Assembly (NCBI GenBank): GCA_019321725.1
Contig: CM033106.1
Coordinates: 15,970,551 to 16,034,550 of the forward strand
Direction: 5' to 3'
Origin: Paulownia fortunei
Lineage: Eukaryota > Streptophyta > Magnoliopsida > Lamiales > Paulowniaceae
Length of the DNA: 64,000 nucleotides
The notes beneath the pieces are model-generated. The model saw only the letters and a program-made list of their open reading frames with translations, did no database searches and was not told the origin of the DNA. The position numbers and the translations under genes are program-made. Shown one piece after another: positions 10,515 to 20,990 of the stretch; within the stretch, counting starts at the first letter, position 1; the number at the start of each line of letters is the position of its first letter.

Positions 10515-12027
10515 TAATACATATGATGACGATCATGGAATATGTCTCTAAGGCTATAATCTTAAAATATTCTAAGTCAATGATCAATGAGATGGGATGT
10601 TAATGATTCCATTAAGACTTGCGCATATGATGCTAATTTGAAAATATGATATCTCGTTCCATGGGCATTGGTGTGGTGACACTAGTGTATATATGCGGGT
10701 GCTTATTGGGGATAAATACACTGAACTGCCCCACCTGGAAATTCCTATTTGGAAATATTCTATTTTCAAATGTGAATTTTCTTGTTATGATAGTGCAAGA
10801 ATTAATCATTGGACTTAAGGCACCATAATAACCTTGTGTATGACATGTTGCTCTTTGATGTATTTTTCAATTGCATGACAATCACAAGAAGTTTACGTTG
10901 GGTGTAACATTTTCATGTATGGAGATTAATGGTGGCTAATAAAGAATCTGTCACCTATCTAGATGAATAGATGAATCTCCCTTGTATTCCACTGTACTTG
11001 ACTCTAAAATCTTTGGTTAAGGTTAGATGAAAATTAGACGTGGGGTTTTCTAATTGTTCATCATCGAGTCAAGCTAGTAGGAATTGATACATAGTTATTG
11101 AACTATTGGGGTTTCGACTACTGATTAATGTCCTAAACTCAATATGGAGATTAGTTGATGGAAGGACCATATTTGCATGGTATTCATAATTGGAATAGGT
11201 TCGCACATTTATCTAATACTAGAAGTTATGATGTAATCTAGGTGTTTCCCATGACTTGTGGATTCTTGAAATTATTGGGTTAATTTCAAGAGGATTAATT
11301 AATCGAAATAATTAATTTGTTCAACTAAGTCATAAGAGTTGTGAGCTCACGGCTAGCTTAGAGTAGTGAACCTAAGAGGTTACGTACAAAACTTGGACAA
11401 CTCTATTTCTAGCCTAGAAATTAATCCAAGTGTTGGATTGAATTAATTAATGTGATTAATTAATAGGGCTTAAATTAATTCAAGTGTTGAATTAATTTAA
11501 TTAATTAGTTGAATTATTTGATTAGACCTAATTGAATTAGGGAGCCCAATTGTAACATTTAATTAATTGATTAGATTAATTAAATAAGATGGTTTTTATT
11601 AACTCATTTAATGAGTTAATTTAATTGATTGGATCAATTAAACTAGAGTCTAATTGATTAATTATGCCTAGACCCATTAGGTGTGGGCTTGTAGGAAGCC
11701 TATTAGAAAGTTGGATTGGGATCCAATTTCTAAAGGAATTTGGATTGTGAATCCAATTCCTAAGAGGTAATAAGGAAAAAGAAAAGTCTTTATGAGATAA
11801 GTAAAGTTCCTAATAAAGTTGGAGATAAAGAAAGAAAAAGAGTCCAACATAGAAGGGACTTGAGGGAAACTTTTTAGCAACTCTCTTGGATGTTATCGAA
11901 TCGAAAACTATTAGCATATGATTCAATTGCAAGTGGGCAACCAAGGTATGGATACTGTTAGAGGGATAGTATTTGGGATTCTAGAAGCAAATCAATTTTC
12001 AATCAAAGGGACCGCGCGAACCCAATA

Positions 12028-12560
12028 GGATGTCAAAGCTAAGGTTCATGTATTTCTGATATTTTTCGATTGTGTTTATTTCGTATATATGATAAATTAA
12101 ATATTTATATGTGTGATTGATTTTGAATCAACAAATTTATTTACTAGGGATTAATTTTATAAATCGTTTTAATTGTTAAATTTTTTAAGAAATGAGACGA
12201 AATAAGAAATTGGATTTCTTGATTCAAGAATTTCAAGATTTGTGAAATCTTGAATTTCTCGATCTAAAAATTTCAAGATTTGTGAAATCTTGATTTTTTT
12301 GAAACATGACAAGAATTAAAAAATAAAAAAGATTGATTTCTTGATAAGATTAACGAATCAAGAATTCTTGATGAGGTTAAGAAACTAAGAAATCAAGATT
12401 TTTGAAAATCTTGAATTCTTAGACAATATATATTAAAACAAATTGGGGTTGCTGACCACTCGACGTCACATGTCGAGTGGGCTATCGACTTACTGACGTT
12501 GGGTTGCCAGTTAGGCAAGTCAGGCACCCCACTACTAGCCACCTGACATGTTAGCGGCAG
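12028..12560 (+). repeat. leader of a second, truncated copia-E copy
   Basis: Starting right after the LTR end (AGGATGTCAAAGC, a decayed primer-binding site), the sequence tracks 4263-4790. It keeps GCTAAGGTTC, TATATGTGTGATTGATTTTG, AAGAAATGAGACGA, the repeated TTTCAAGATTTGTGAAAT segments and the start of the GC-rich block (GTCAGGCACC near 12518). It stops at about 12560, where minus-strand copia-D integrase begins. Confidence 0.75.
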
Positions 12561-12947
12561 ATTTGATTCTCTAATTCATGTCTAAATTCTTTGAACCTTT
12601 TAAAGGCTTCAAACTTGTAACTTAATTAATACGCATATCATACCTAGAGAAATTATCGATAAAGGTAATGCTCCAACACACACTATCACTTAGTGGACTA
12701 CATACACCCGTATGAATCAAATCCAATAGATTAGTAACATGCTCCACTTATCCCACAATTGGTAATTTGGTTAGCTTTCCCTTAAGCCAAGATTCACCAG
12801 TTGGCGTCTTTTGCGAGTCCTTTAGGTCAAGCAAATGTGGCATCTTGTGAATTTTATTCTTAGAGGTATGACCTAATCTAGCATGCATTAAGTATATTAA
12901 GCTATGATTATTTAATTTTCATTTATTACTTAGTTGAATATGTATGG
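12561..12947 (-). pseudogene. copia-D GAG-pre-integrase and integrase start (fragment)
   Basis: The minus-strand translation contains MHARLGHTSKNKIHKM, then TGESWLKGKLTKLPIVG, LLDLIHTGVCSPLSDS, TFIDNFSRYD and FKRFKEFRHELENQ. This is the zinc-binding and early catalytic part of a copia integrase, which joins new DNA copies to the chromosome. The usual CESC has become GESW and the first catalytic HSDVCGP reads HTGVCSP, so both zinc binding and catalysis are lost. The frame is cut at 12947 by solo LTR A and at 12561 by the broken end of copia-E. About 140 residues of integrase between here and 2153 are missing. Confidence 0.8.
12943..12947 (+). other. target-site duplication, left copy (TATGG)
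   Basis: TATGG directly precedes solo LTR A and is repeated at 15167-15171. Confidence 0.75.
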
Positions 12948-15166
12948 TGCTAGAGTAGTGCCCAGCGAGCCAACTAGTGACGAGTAATTATACTCTTGTA
13001 AAACAATCTTATTCATATTGTTTATTAAATAAAAAAGTATTTTCTTTATCTTTAATTGTTCTTTTCAATTAGATAAAATTCTTAGATCATAAATGGCTAC
13101 GGGGAATGATTGCGCACATGATGGTGATCATGGAACATGGCTCTATAACTTTGATCTTAAAGATATTCAGAGTCGGGGGGTTTATTGAGATGGGACATTG
13201 ATAAGCTCGATATACTTGCATACACGATGCATACTTGAAATGAGGATGTCTCATTCTTAGGCATCAGTGTGGAGATGCTAATGCATGTGTGTGGGTGATT
13301 GTAAAGGAACAAGTACACCGAACGTTCAGCAAAAAATTCTCAGTTGGAAACTTATTTGTCGAATGGGAGTTTACTAGTTGCGATAGTGCATTAATTAGTC
13401 CTTAAACTTGAGGCACCATGGTAGGCTTGTGCACAACATCATGTATTTTGATGTATATCCCAATTGCATGACAATCATAAGGAGTATACGTTGGGTGTAA
13501 GGTTTTCGTGCATAGAGGTCAATGAGTAGCCAATACATGATCCATCACCTATTTGGTTAAATAGGTAAATCTCCTTATGTTTTTATAGTCCTTGATCCCG
13601 AAAATCTTGGACAAGATAGGATGAATGTTAAACTTGGGATTTTTTAATGATTCATTAAAGGATCAATGTGACTTGAAATGTGAACATAGTTATTAAGTAA
13701 AAAATAGGGCTTCAACTGATAATCTATACTCTAAACTTAATTAAATGATTAGTTGACTGAAGGACCGTATTTGCATGGTATTCGTAATTGAAAAGATTCA
13801 CTTGCTATTTACCTAAGACTAGGTAGTCAAGATGCACTGCTAGGTGCTTCCCAGCAGTGCTTCCCTTGATTTATGAGGTTCTTGAAATTAAAGAGTTAAT
13901 ATCAAGCAGATTAATTAATTAGAATATTAATTTATTCATAAGTTGCAAAAATTACAAGTCTACTGCTAGTGTAGTTGTGAACCCAATGGGTCACACATAA
14001 ATCGAGATGATCCATGTCTAATATAATATGTTCTTAGGTGTTGGATTAAGTTAATTAATAGTAATTAATTAACTTGAGTTAGAACTAATTTAAAGAGTTA
14101 AATTAATTCATCTAAATAATAATATGATTATGTATTTGGACCTAATAAGGATTAGGGACTCATGGAAGTGAAGTTAATTAATTGATTGAATCAATTAATT
14201 AGCTAAACTTCAATTAATTTAAGGAGTTATATTAATTTAACCAATTAAAATAATGAGATTATTTCAATTGGGTCTAATTTGATTAAGTGGCCTTTTATGG
14301 AACCAATTAATTGATTGATTTGATCAACTAATTTATTGGGCTTTTATTAATTGATGGAGATTAAATAATTAAACTATAACAATTAATTAGAGTCCAAGCT
14401 AATGGGGTTAGAGGCCCATTAGGATTCTTAATTACAAAAATTAAAGAGTCCTAATAAAAGATGGAAAAGATTTTGTCTTGAATAAGGTTTGTTAATTGGA
14501 TTAGGAAATAAAGAGATAACGACAGAAGAGAGGGGATTCCTAATTAGATTAGGATAGGGTTTCCTAATGAGATTAGAGACTCTTAATAGTGTATAAATAC
14601 ACCATAAATTGCTGGAAATTTCTAGCTTTGGTGCAACAAGAGAATACATGCCCCACCCTGTCTTTACTTTAATCTTAGTTTTATTTTTCTCTCCAAAATA
14701 AAACTTGTTCCATCAAAAGTTTCTAGTCTTTTTGATTAAAGATCAATTCTTCTAATTACTTGTTGATTTAAGAATTGTTCTTCACTCTCAAATTAGACTA
14801 GAAACAAGAAGGCTAAATTCACTAGCAAGTATTTAGTGCTTGTGGATTTTCTCAAAGTGTGGATACCGTTGGAGAAACTACACTTGGAGTTCTTAGTGAA
14901 TCTTTTTGAGAAGCTTGCGAAGGAGTTCGTGGGAGTTTCAAATATCTAAATTCATTCATACCCTTCATCAACCAAACTTCTTGAAAGGTATTACACGAAA
15001 CTAAGTTGTTTATTTTATTAAGCAAACAATCAGAAATGCAAAGCGAAAATCCAATCAAACTCGAGATTTGCCTTTTAATATATGTGATGGATGTTTATAT
15101 TTTCAATTATTGAAATTTTTTAAATTTCCACTGTGTATGCAATCTCACGATTTGTCATACCCAATA
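12948..15166 (+). mobile_element. solo copia LTR A with TSD TATGG
   Basis: This is a single 2.2-kb copia LTR from TGCTAGAGTAGTGCCC to TCATACCCAATA (standard TGTTAGAG and CCCAACA, each one change away), flanked by perfect TATGG repeats. No internal region is present. On both sides lies minus-strand copia-D coding sequence in the correct order (protease to the right, pre-integrase to the left), so the element inserted into copia-D and later collapsed to a solo LTR. The middle (13900-14420) is rich in TTAATTAA-type sequence. Confidence 0.9.
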
Positions 15167-15171
15167 TATGG
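15167..15171 (+). other. target-site duplication, right copy (TATGG)
   Basis: TATGG directly follows solo LTR A and pairs with 12943-12947. Confidence 0.75.
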
Positions 15172-15525
15172 TGGATTTTTGTGGTTAGATTGTGCATAAA
15201 TTATTTTCCAATACTCCAACATGAATTAGAACCTTTAAAAATAGAACAACTTCTAATCTTTATTGAAAGATTAAAATCATCTCTATCCAAAATAGGGATA
15301 GAAATAATGTTCCTTATTAATTCCAGAACTTGTCTATTGCCTAATGCTAGATGGACCATCCTAATAACTAATGCAACATCTTTTATTTCTATTCCCTAGC
15401 CTCAAAGCTATCTCTCATTTATTTAGCTCATTGTTTCTTGTCATCACATGCAAATCATTGAAAAGATGAACCATAGTTGGTATGTAGTACCTAAGAAGCA
15501 TCATTAACTAAAAAGTTAACTTCAA

Positions 15526-15530
15526 CAAAG
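15526..15530 (+). other. target-site duplication, left copy (CAAAG)
   Basis: CAAAG lies directly before the 5' LTR of copia-B and is repeated at 24929-24933. Confidence 0.85.
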
Positions 15531-17364
15531 TGTTAGAGTAGTGCCCGACACGCTAATTAGATTGGGCGTCTTTTATACTTTTATATTTGTAAAAACAATC
15601 TTTTCAAATCATATTAATAAAACAGGCAAATTTCTTTATCTTTAATTGCATATAGTAATTAGATAAAGTCCCTAGACCAAACTTAGCTATAGAGAATGGT
15701 TACGTATTTGATAGTGATCATGGAATATACCTCTATGGCTTTGGTCTTAAATTAGTTCTGAGTTGAGGGCTTTTTGAGATGAGACATCGAATAGCCCAAT
15801 AGACTCATGCATATGATGCATGCTTGCATGGGGAGGATGTCTCACTCTATGGACATTGGTGTAGAGACGCTAGTGCATGTATGCGGGTGCTTATTAAAGA
15901 ACAAGTACACTGAACAAACTCACTAGAAATTCTTAATTGAAAACATTATCTATCGAAATAAGAATTTCCATGTTGTAATAGTACACGATTAGTCCTTAGA
16001 CTTGAGGCACCATGGTAGCCTTGTACATATCATGTTCCATTTTGATGTATCTTCTAATTGTCTGATAATCACAGAGGGAGGAGATTAATGAGTGTCCAAC
16101 AAAGGATTCATCACTTGTCTGGCAGAACAAGTGAATCTCCTATGTTTTCATAGTTCATGACTCAGAAGTTCTTGGCTAAGGCGGGATGAATGTTAGATGA
16201 GATTTTCTAATAATTCGTCATGAGTCATTGGAGCTTGAAATAGAATCATAGTTATTAAACAATTATGGTTTTGATTGTTAATCTATGCCCTAGACTCAAT
16301 TGAGAGATTAGCTAACGAAAGTACCTTACGTGTATGACACTCATAATTGAAATAGGATCACTCGCTATTTCACCTAAGTCTAGGTAGTCATGATACACTT
16401 GCTAGGTGTTTCCCATAACTTGTGAGGTTCTTGAAATTAAGGAGTTAATTTCAAGTAAATTAATTAATTATATTAATTAATCAGAATAATTATTACTATT
16501 CATAAGTTGCAAATGTTGCAAGTCCACTGCTAGCTTAGTTGTGAACCTAAAGGGTCATACACAATTTGAGATGAAACATTTGTAACTTAGGAATTGATCC
16601 AAAGAGTTGGATCCAATTAATTAATGGAGTTTAATTAATTGGGGGTTAAATTAATTAAGCTCGCATAGGTTGTTGAAAAAGGATAGAGACTCAAGAGTTT
16701 GAAATTTTTGGAAGACTCTAAATATCTTTGGAAGATATGAAGGAAAAGAGTTGGAGATTTTTTGGGACAACAAAAAATCTTCCAACCAATTAAAAGGAGA
16801 CCAAAAATATCAAGAGTGAGACTCTTGGAATTTTTGAGTCTTCTATTTAAATCATAGGGGCTGAAAATTTGAGGGTAATAGGTCTCTAATTTTTTGCCAT
16901 AAAAAAATTAAGGAGAAAATTATTTTCTTCCTCCATCCTTTATTCCACTAAAAATTCCATCTTCTTATTTAGGTGTTAATTTTTTTATCACAATTTGATA
17001 AACAAGAATTAATATTTGCTATATTCACTCCATAAACTAGGTTAGTAAAGATAACATAATTGCTAGCAAAATTCTAATTTCGTGATTCTGCTTAAAGTGT
17101 GGACTACTTTAGAAGGGAGAGACACTTGGATCCTTGTGAACTGGAATTCAAAAAGGAGCTAGCAATCGATTGCTTCAATTCCTCCAACAACTAGAGTACA
17201 TTGAAAGGTATAAATTAAAACTATTTTAATTTTTATTAAATCATTGGAAATAGCGAGACTATTAAAAATCGCATCAGCTCAGGGGTACTGTTGTAATTGT
17301 TATGACATATTTTTAAAATTTTATTTTTCCACTGCACATACCCTAGGTTCACGCGAACCCAATA
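15531..17364 (+). repeat. 5' LTR of copia-B (1.8 kb)
   Basis: It runs from TGTTAGAGTAGTGCCC to GCGAACCCAATA. It is about 310 bases shorter than the 3' LTR because the segment matching roughly 23915-24225 is missing; the join is at about 16660, where the TTAATTAA-rich middle passes directly to GGTTGTTGAAAAAGGA. The terminal CA reads TA. Confidence 0.9.
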
Positions 17365-17365
17365 T

Positions 17366-17378
17366 TGGTATCAGAGGC
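17366..17378 (+). other. primer-binding site of copia-B
   Basis: TGGTATCAGAGGC is one inserted G away from the site complementary to initiator methionine tRNA. It begins two bases after the 5' LTR. Confidence 0.85.
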
Positions 17379-18901
17379 ATTGTTTCTGCAATTCCAATCT
17401 AGTTCGATTTATGCCTGCGAATTTTATTGTTAAATTTTGATTGATTTTTTGTATTTTTTATTGGAATAAAATAATTTTGCAATTAATTTAATGATTAAAC
17501 AAAACATGTATGATTAAATTCGATTCGATCGAGCTACTTCATGTGCGCTATATGCGTCTATTGTGTACGCGCACTGCTATGCATGTACACATGCTACAGC
17601 CCGGGCGTTGTGTGCATGCACAACATGGGGGGTTGTTGGACATTCTTGTCATGTTGAATTGCAAAATTTGATTTTTTAATTTTTCAATTAAAGTGTTAAT
17701 TTTAAAATTTTGAAAAGAGGGTTTTTCTTGAAAAATCGAGATTTTATCCCAAGTCGTAAAATTATAATTTAATTAAATGGTAAATTTATATGCTTTAATA
17801 AATTCATATGATGTTTTTATTAGTATGCATGGGATGATCATGTAGCCTCTTAGATCAATGTGATTAGATTTATTTATTTTTAAATTTTTGAGTTAGGGTC
17901 TGCGAGTCTCTTATTCTTTCCTTATATATACTTTACATTTTTGAAATGAGAGTGGAACGGGGTGAGGTTTTTTCCTTTTCATTTTTGGCGGACAAGAAGA
18001 AGAACCAAGACGAAGAATCAAAAGAAGGCCCATGAATGTATGAGATATATTTGTGTAATAGAAATTAGTTTCTAATTCCATTTTATTACCCTAAAATTCA
18101 CCTAGATCCATTTTTGGCTAAAATGGATCACATAGGATTGACCCATGATCATTCGAATTGTGTATATATTAGATGCATATATAGGGTTTATTTAATGTTT
18201 TCAATTGATATGCTTACTATTAATTAAATTCAAACACATTAAATAAACTAAGATTAAAATTGATGAGGTCTTGGTTAAAATAAACATCCCCACTTGAATT
18301 AACATCAAGTAAAGGAGTTTTTAAATTCTAATTTCAATCAAATATGAATAAAATTGAGTTGGACCCAATAATCCATGCCTACCATCAAAAGTAGTTGACA
18401 TGACGATGCTACCTTACTTTGTCATTGACTATGAGTCGTGGAATGACTCTGTAATAGAAAGTTATGATCACTATTAAGCATGGCGATGCCCATGGGATGG
18501 ACTCATCTCTACGTTGGTCATGAGTCATGGAACGTTTTGATGCTCCATCTACATGGAGGTTTGATGGGTCTTGCTGACACTTAGTACCATATGGACTCAT
18601 AAAATTAGGGTATATGGAAAGAAATGGGGTAAAATATCTTCAATGTTGCATGGAGATGCAATCATTAAAAGTTAGCTACCTTTCAATATATTTTATGGTC
18701 TCTTAAAATAAGAGCATACGACATATTGATTGGGCCTCAAGCTTACTAGGAAATAAGATTTCCCAAATTCCCATTAGGGGTGATAGAATTCAAATGAAAT
18801 AGTGGGAGACATTTATTGCTAAAGACCTTGTTATAAATGAATATATTTTTGAAAGTATGCTAATTTTCTGCCTCGTTTAAAATTTTGTAGATTAACTACA
18901 A
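17379..18901 (+). repeat. copia-B non-coding leader
   Basis: About 1.5 kb separate the primer-binding site from gag. Shared landmarks with other leaders are GGGATGATCATGTAGCCTC (17831), AAGGCCCATGAATGTATGAG (18024), TTAAATAAACTAAGATTAAA (18239), GACACTTAGTACCATATG (18573), TTGGGCCTCAAGC (18728) and AGTGGGAGACATTTATTG (18801). A GC-rich block occupies 17540-17635. No coding frame is supported. Confidence 0.75.
17540..17635 (+). repeat. GC-rich block in copia-B leader
   Basis: The block is rich in GCATGTACAC-, TGTGCATGCACA- and CCCGGGCG-type strings, several self-complementary. It occupies the position of the GC-rich block at 4700-4965 but has unrelated detail. Confidence 0.55.
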
Positions 18902-19710
18902 ATGGCAAAAAATCCAATTGCATCAATTCTGGGCACTAATAAATTAATTGGTACCAACTATGTCAATTGGTTGAGGAAACTTCAAATTGTTCTATAGTCC
19001 AAAAAGAAGGATTACATACTTGATGTGATCCCTCTATTGTCCGAGGTAACGAATGCCATTGAGAAGGAGCTTACGAATTATGACAACCTCATTAATGATG
19101 ATCCACAAGTTCAAGCAGCAATGTCAAACGAGTTGCAGTGGCAACATAAGAATATGTCACATGCTGCCTATATTCACTTTCATTTGAAGGAGTTGTATGG
19201 TGAAGATACTAGGTAGGTGAGATATCATATCTCGAAAGAGCTATTCAGGACCCATATGACAGAGGGCTCTTCTATCCATGATCATAGATTAGAGATGATC
19301 GGCCTAATAGAAAGGCTCGAGTCACTTGGAGTCGTTATGGATAGCAAACTCTATTTAGATCTCATACTATAATCTCTGCCTCCATCATTTGACACCTCTG
19401 TTGTTAACTTCAACATGCATTGATAGAAAATAGTCTTGCCAAGCTAGTTAACATGTTGAAGACGGTTGAGTCCACTATGAAAAATGACAAGCCGATTATG
19501 CTTGTTGGATCCTCATCCAACTTAAAGACTGCAAAGTGTAAAAGAAAGAAGGGGAATGAAAAGTATTCCACAAAATCTAAAGACATAAAGGCAACTAGTG
19601 GGGTATCGAATAGTTCCAAAGTCATTGATAAATGCCACTACTGCGATAAACCTGGGCATTGGAAGATGAACCATCAGGAGTACTTTGCGAGTCTAAAGAG
19701 TTCAAGTATT
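18902..19710 (+). pseudogene. copia-B gag (broken)
   Basis: The ATG at 18902 begins MAKNPIASILGTNKLIGTNY and continues VNWLRKLQIVL, a copia capsid start. Further along come HAAYIHFHLKELYGEDTR, SKELFRTHMTEGSS, MIGLIERLESLGV and LPPSFDTSVVNFNMH. Gag would form the virus-like particle that packages the element RNA. Stops occur at 18992 (TAG), about 19214 (TAG) and about 19370 (TAA). A +1 shift near 19417 moves to the frame beginning MIENSLAKLVNMLK at 19420. The zinc knuckle at 19633-19671 reads CHYCDKPGHWKMNH, with the last cysteine replaced. The downstream frame stays open into protease. Confidence 0.88.
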
Positions 19711-20013
19711 TATTTTGTTGAAGTTAACTTATCAGTTAACGATGCTTTTTGGGTATTAAATACCCGATGTGGATCTCATCTATGCAATAATTTACAAGTG
19801 CTAGCAAGAAGCAGGAAGCTAAGTAGAGGAGAGACAGTCCTGCGGTTGGGGAATGGAGAAAAGGTTGTTGCATTAGCCATAGGAAGTGTCAACTTAGCTT
19901 TAGAAAATAGAGTAGTTTTAGTTTTAAATAATTATCATTATGTTCTAAAGATAGTCAAGAACATTATCTCTATTTCTATTTTGAATGGAGAAGGTTCTAT
20001 TTTTTTAATAAAA
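19711..20013 (+). pseudogene. copia-B protease (active site lost)
   Basis: The frame that starts at 19420 stays open to the TAA at 20014-20016. It reads VEVNLSVNDAFWVLNTRCGS, then LCNNLQVLARSRKLSRGE, LRLGNGEKV, ALENRVVLVLNNYHYV and IVKNIISISILNGEGS. In copia proteases this place holds the DTG of the aspartic protease; here codons 19759-19767 give NTR, so the catalytic aspartate is gone although the frame is open. Downstream sequence (20015 onward) has a short deletion relative to copia-C (26745-26800) and then meets the integrase. Confidence 0.88.
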
Positions 20014-20029
20014 TAAGAAAGTTGTTAGA

Positions 20030-20990
20030 GATTTAGTTTTGATTACCTCTGGCATATTCATCAATGGTTTATATTCTATTATTTCCCATAACTCTTTTTT
20101 CCATATTCAACAAAATAAAAGAAATTAGATAATTATAGTTCTCAACTCTTATGGAATGTTAGATTAAATCACATCTATGAGAAAAGGATTCATAAGTTGG
20201 CTCATTTGCTCGATCTTTCGAATGAGTAAGAAATACCAATATATGAGTCATGTCTCAATGGAAATATGACTAAATCACCATCTGTTCGACAAGTGGAGTG
20301 AGCCAAAGATCTATTAAATTTGATCCATTCAGATGTATATGGGCTACTAAGTGCTAGTGCTCGTAGGAATTATTACTACTTCACAATTTTTACTGATGAA
20401 TGTTTTAGGTATGGTTATGTCTATCTTATGAGGTACAAATCTGGAGATTTTAAAATGTTTAAAGAATTCAGATGGAGGTGGAGAAACAAACTGCGCTAAG
20501 TATTAAAACTTTTGATCAGATCGAGAAGGTAAATATTTGAGCATAGAGTTTCTTGATTATCTGAAAGAGAATATGATTCACTCTCAGTGGACTCCTCATG
20601 CTACTCCTCAACTCAATGGAGTTGAACAGAATAAGAATCGAACCCTATTGGACATGGTTTAATCGATGATGAGTTTCTCTGGGCTTCATTTGTCATTCTA
20701 GGGCTATGCTCTAGAAAAGGCGATATATCTATTAAATAGAGTGCTATCAAAGTTGGTGCATAAAACATCATATGCGATGTGGTGTGGGGAACCACCCTCT
20801 TATAAATACCTTAGGGTATAGAGGTGTGCTACTTACGTGAAACAACAAGTGGAAGATAAATTGGATATGAGATCTAGTTTATGTAAGTTCGTGGGGTATC
20901 CAAAAGAATCCATTGGATACTATTTCTGTAACTTCTCAAAATAAAAGGTGTTTATTTCAAGGAATGCCACCTTCGTAGAGAAGGAGTTTC
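20030..20990 (+). pseudogene. copia-B integrase (broken)
   Basis: Recognisable strings in shifting frames are NGLYSI, HIQQNKRN, YEKRIHKLAHLLDLS, YESCLNGNMTKSPS, NLIHSDVYGLLSASA, FTDECFRYGYVYLM, SDREGKYLSIEFLDYLKE, WTPHATPQLNGVEQNKNRTL, FxGYALEKAIYLLN, YAMWCGEPPSYKYL, KLDMRSSLCKFVGYPKES and IGYYF. The zinc-binding histidine of the first HxxxH and the C of CESC are altered (YESC). Many stops remain. The C-terminus runs into RNATFVEKEFLMDRNDEVVE, the linker before RT. Confidence 0.85.

Larger units (their letters stand above)
8773..12027 (+). repeat. second LTR of copia-E, split by a gypsy-type LTR
   Basis: It starts TGTTAGAGTTGTGTTCG and is interrupted at about 8938 by 8939-10514. It resumes at 10515 with TACATATGATGACGATCATGG, the sequence expected next, and ends GCGAACCCAATA at 12027. 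Without the insert it is about 1.68 kb, some 430 bases shorter than the 5' LTR. Deletions at about 11898 (loss of the segment matching 3680-3930) and about 12012 (loss before the 3' end) explain this. It is followed by leader sequence, so it is also the left LTR of a second, truncated copy. Confidence 0.8.
2154..12560 (+). mobile_element. copia-E: LTR-internal-LTR-partial internal
   Basis: This is a plus-strand Ty1-copia element inserted in copia-D integrase. It consists of an LTR (2154-4262), a degraded internal region (4263-8772), a second LTR (8773-12027, interrupted by a gypsy-type LTR) and then another leader (12028-12560) of the same type as 4263-4960. The LTR-internal-LTR-internal order suggests head-to-tail copies sharing one LTR, most of the second copy being deleted. 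The right edge at 12560 runs straight into copia-D integrase on the other strand without an LTR, so no target-site duplication can be read. Confidence 0.75.
15167..15530 (-). pseudogene. copia-D protease region (fragment)
   Basis: The minus-strand translation begins YFVEVNFLVNDAS, continues VLHTNYGSS and then, across frameshifts, NDLHVMTRNNEL, ALRLGNRNK and NKEHYFYPYFG. Copia-B at 19715-20010 reads in the same order. The aspartic protease that would cut the Gag-Pol precursor needs DTG; here it is HTN. The first codons continue in frame from the zinc-knuckle piece at 24983-24934 once copia-B and one copy of its CAAAG duplication are removed, which shows that the two pieces were one gene. Confidence 0.8.

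Noticed and set aside
8934..10520. Target-site duplication for the gypsy-type LTR in copia-E
   Set aside because: GGTCAC and GGTCAT near the borders look similar, but one lies inside the inferred LTR end; no consistent 5-bp repeat could be set.
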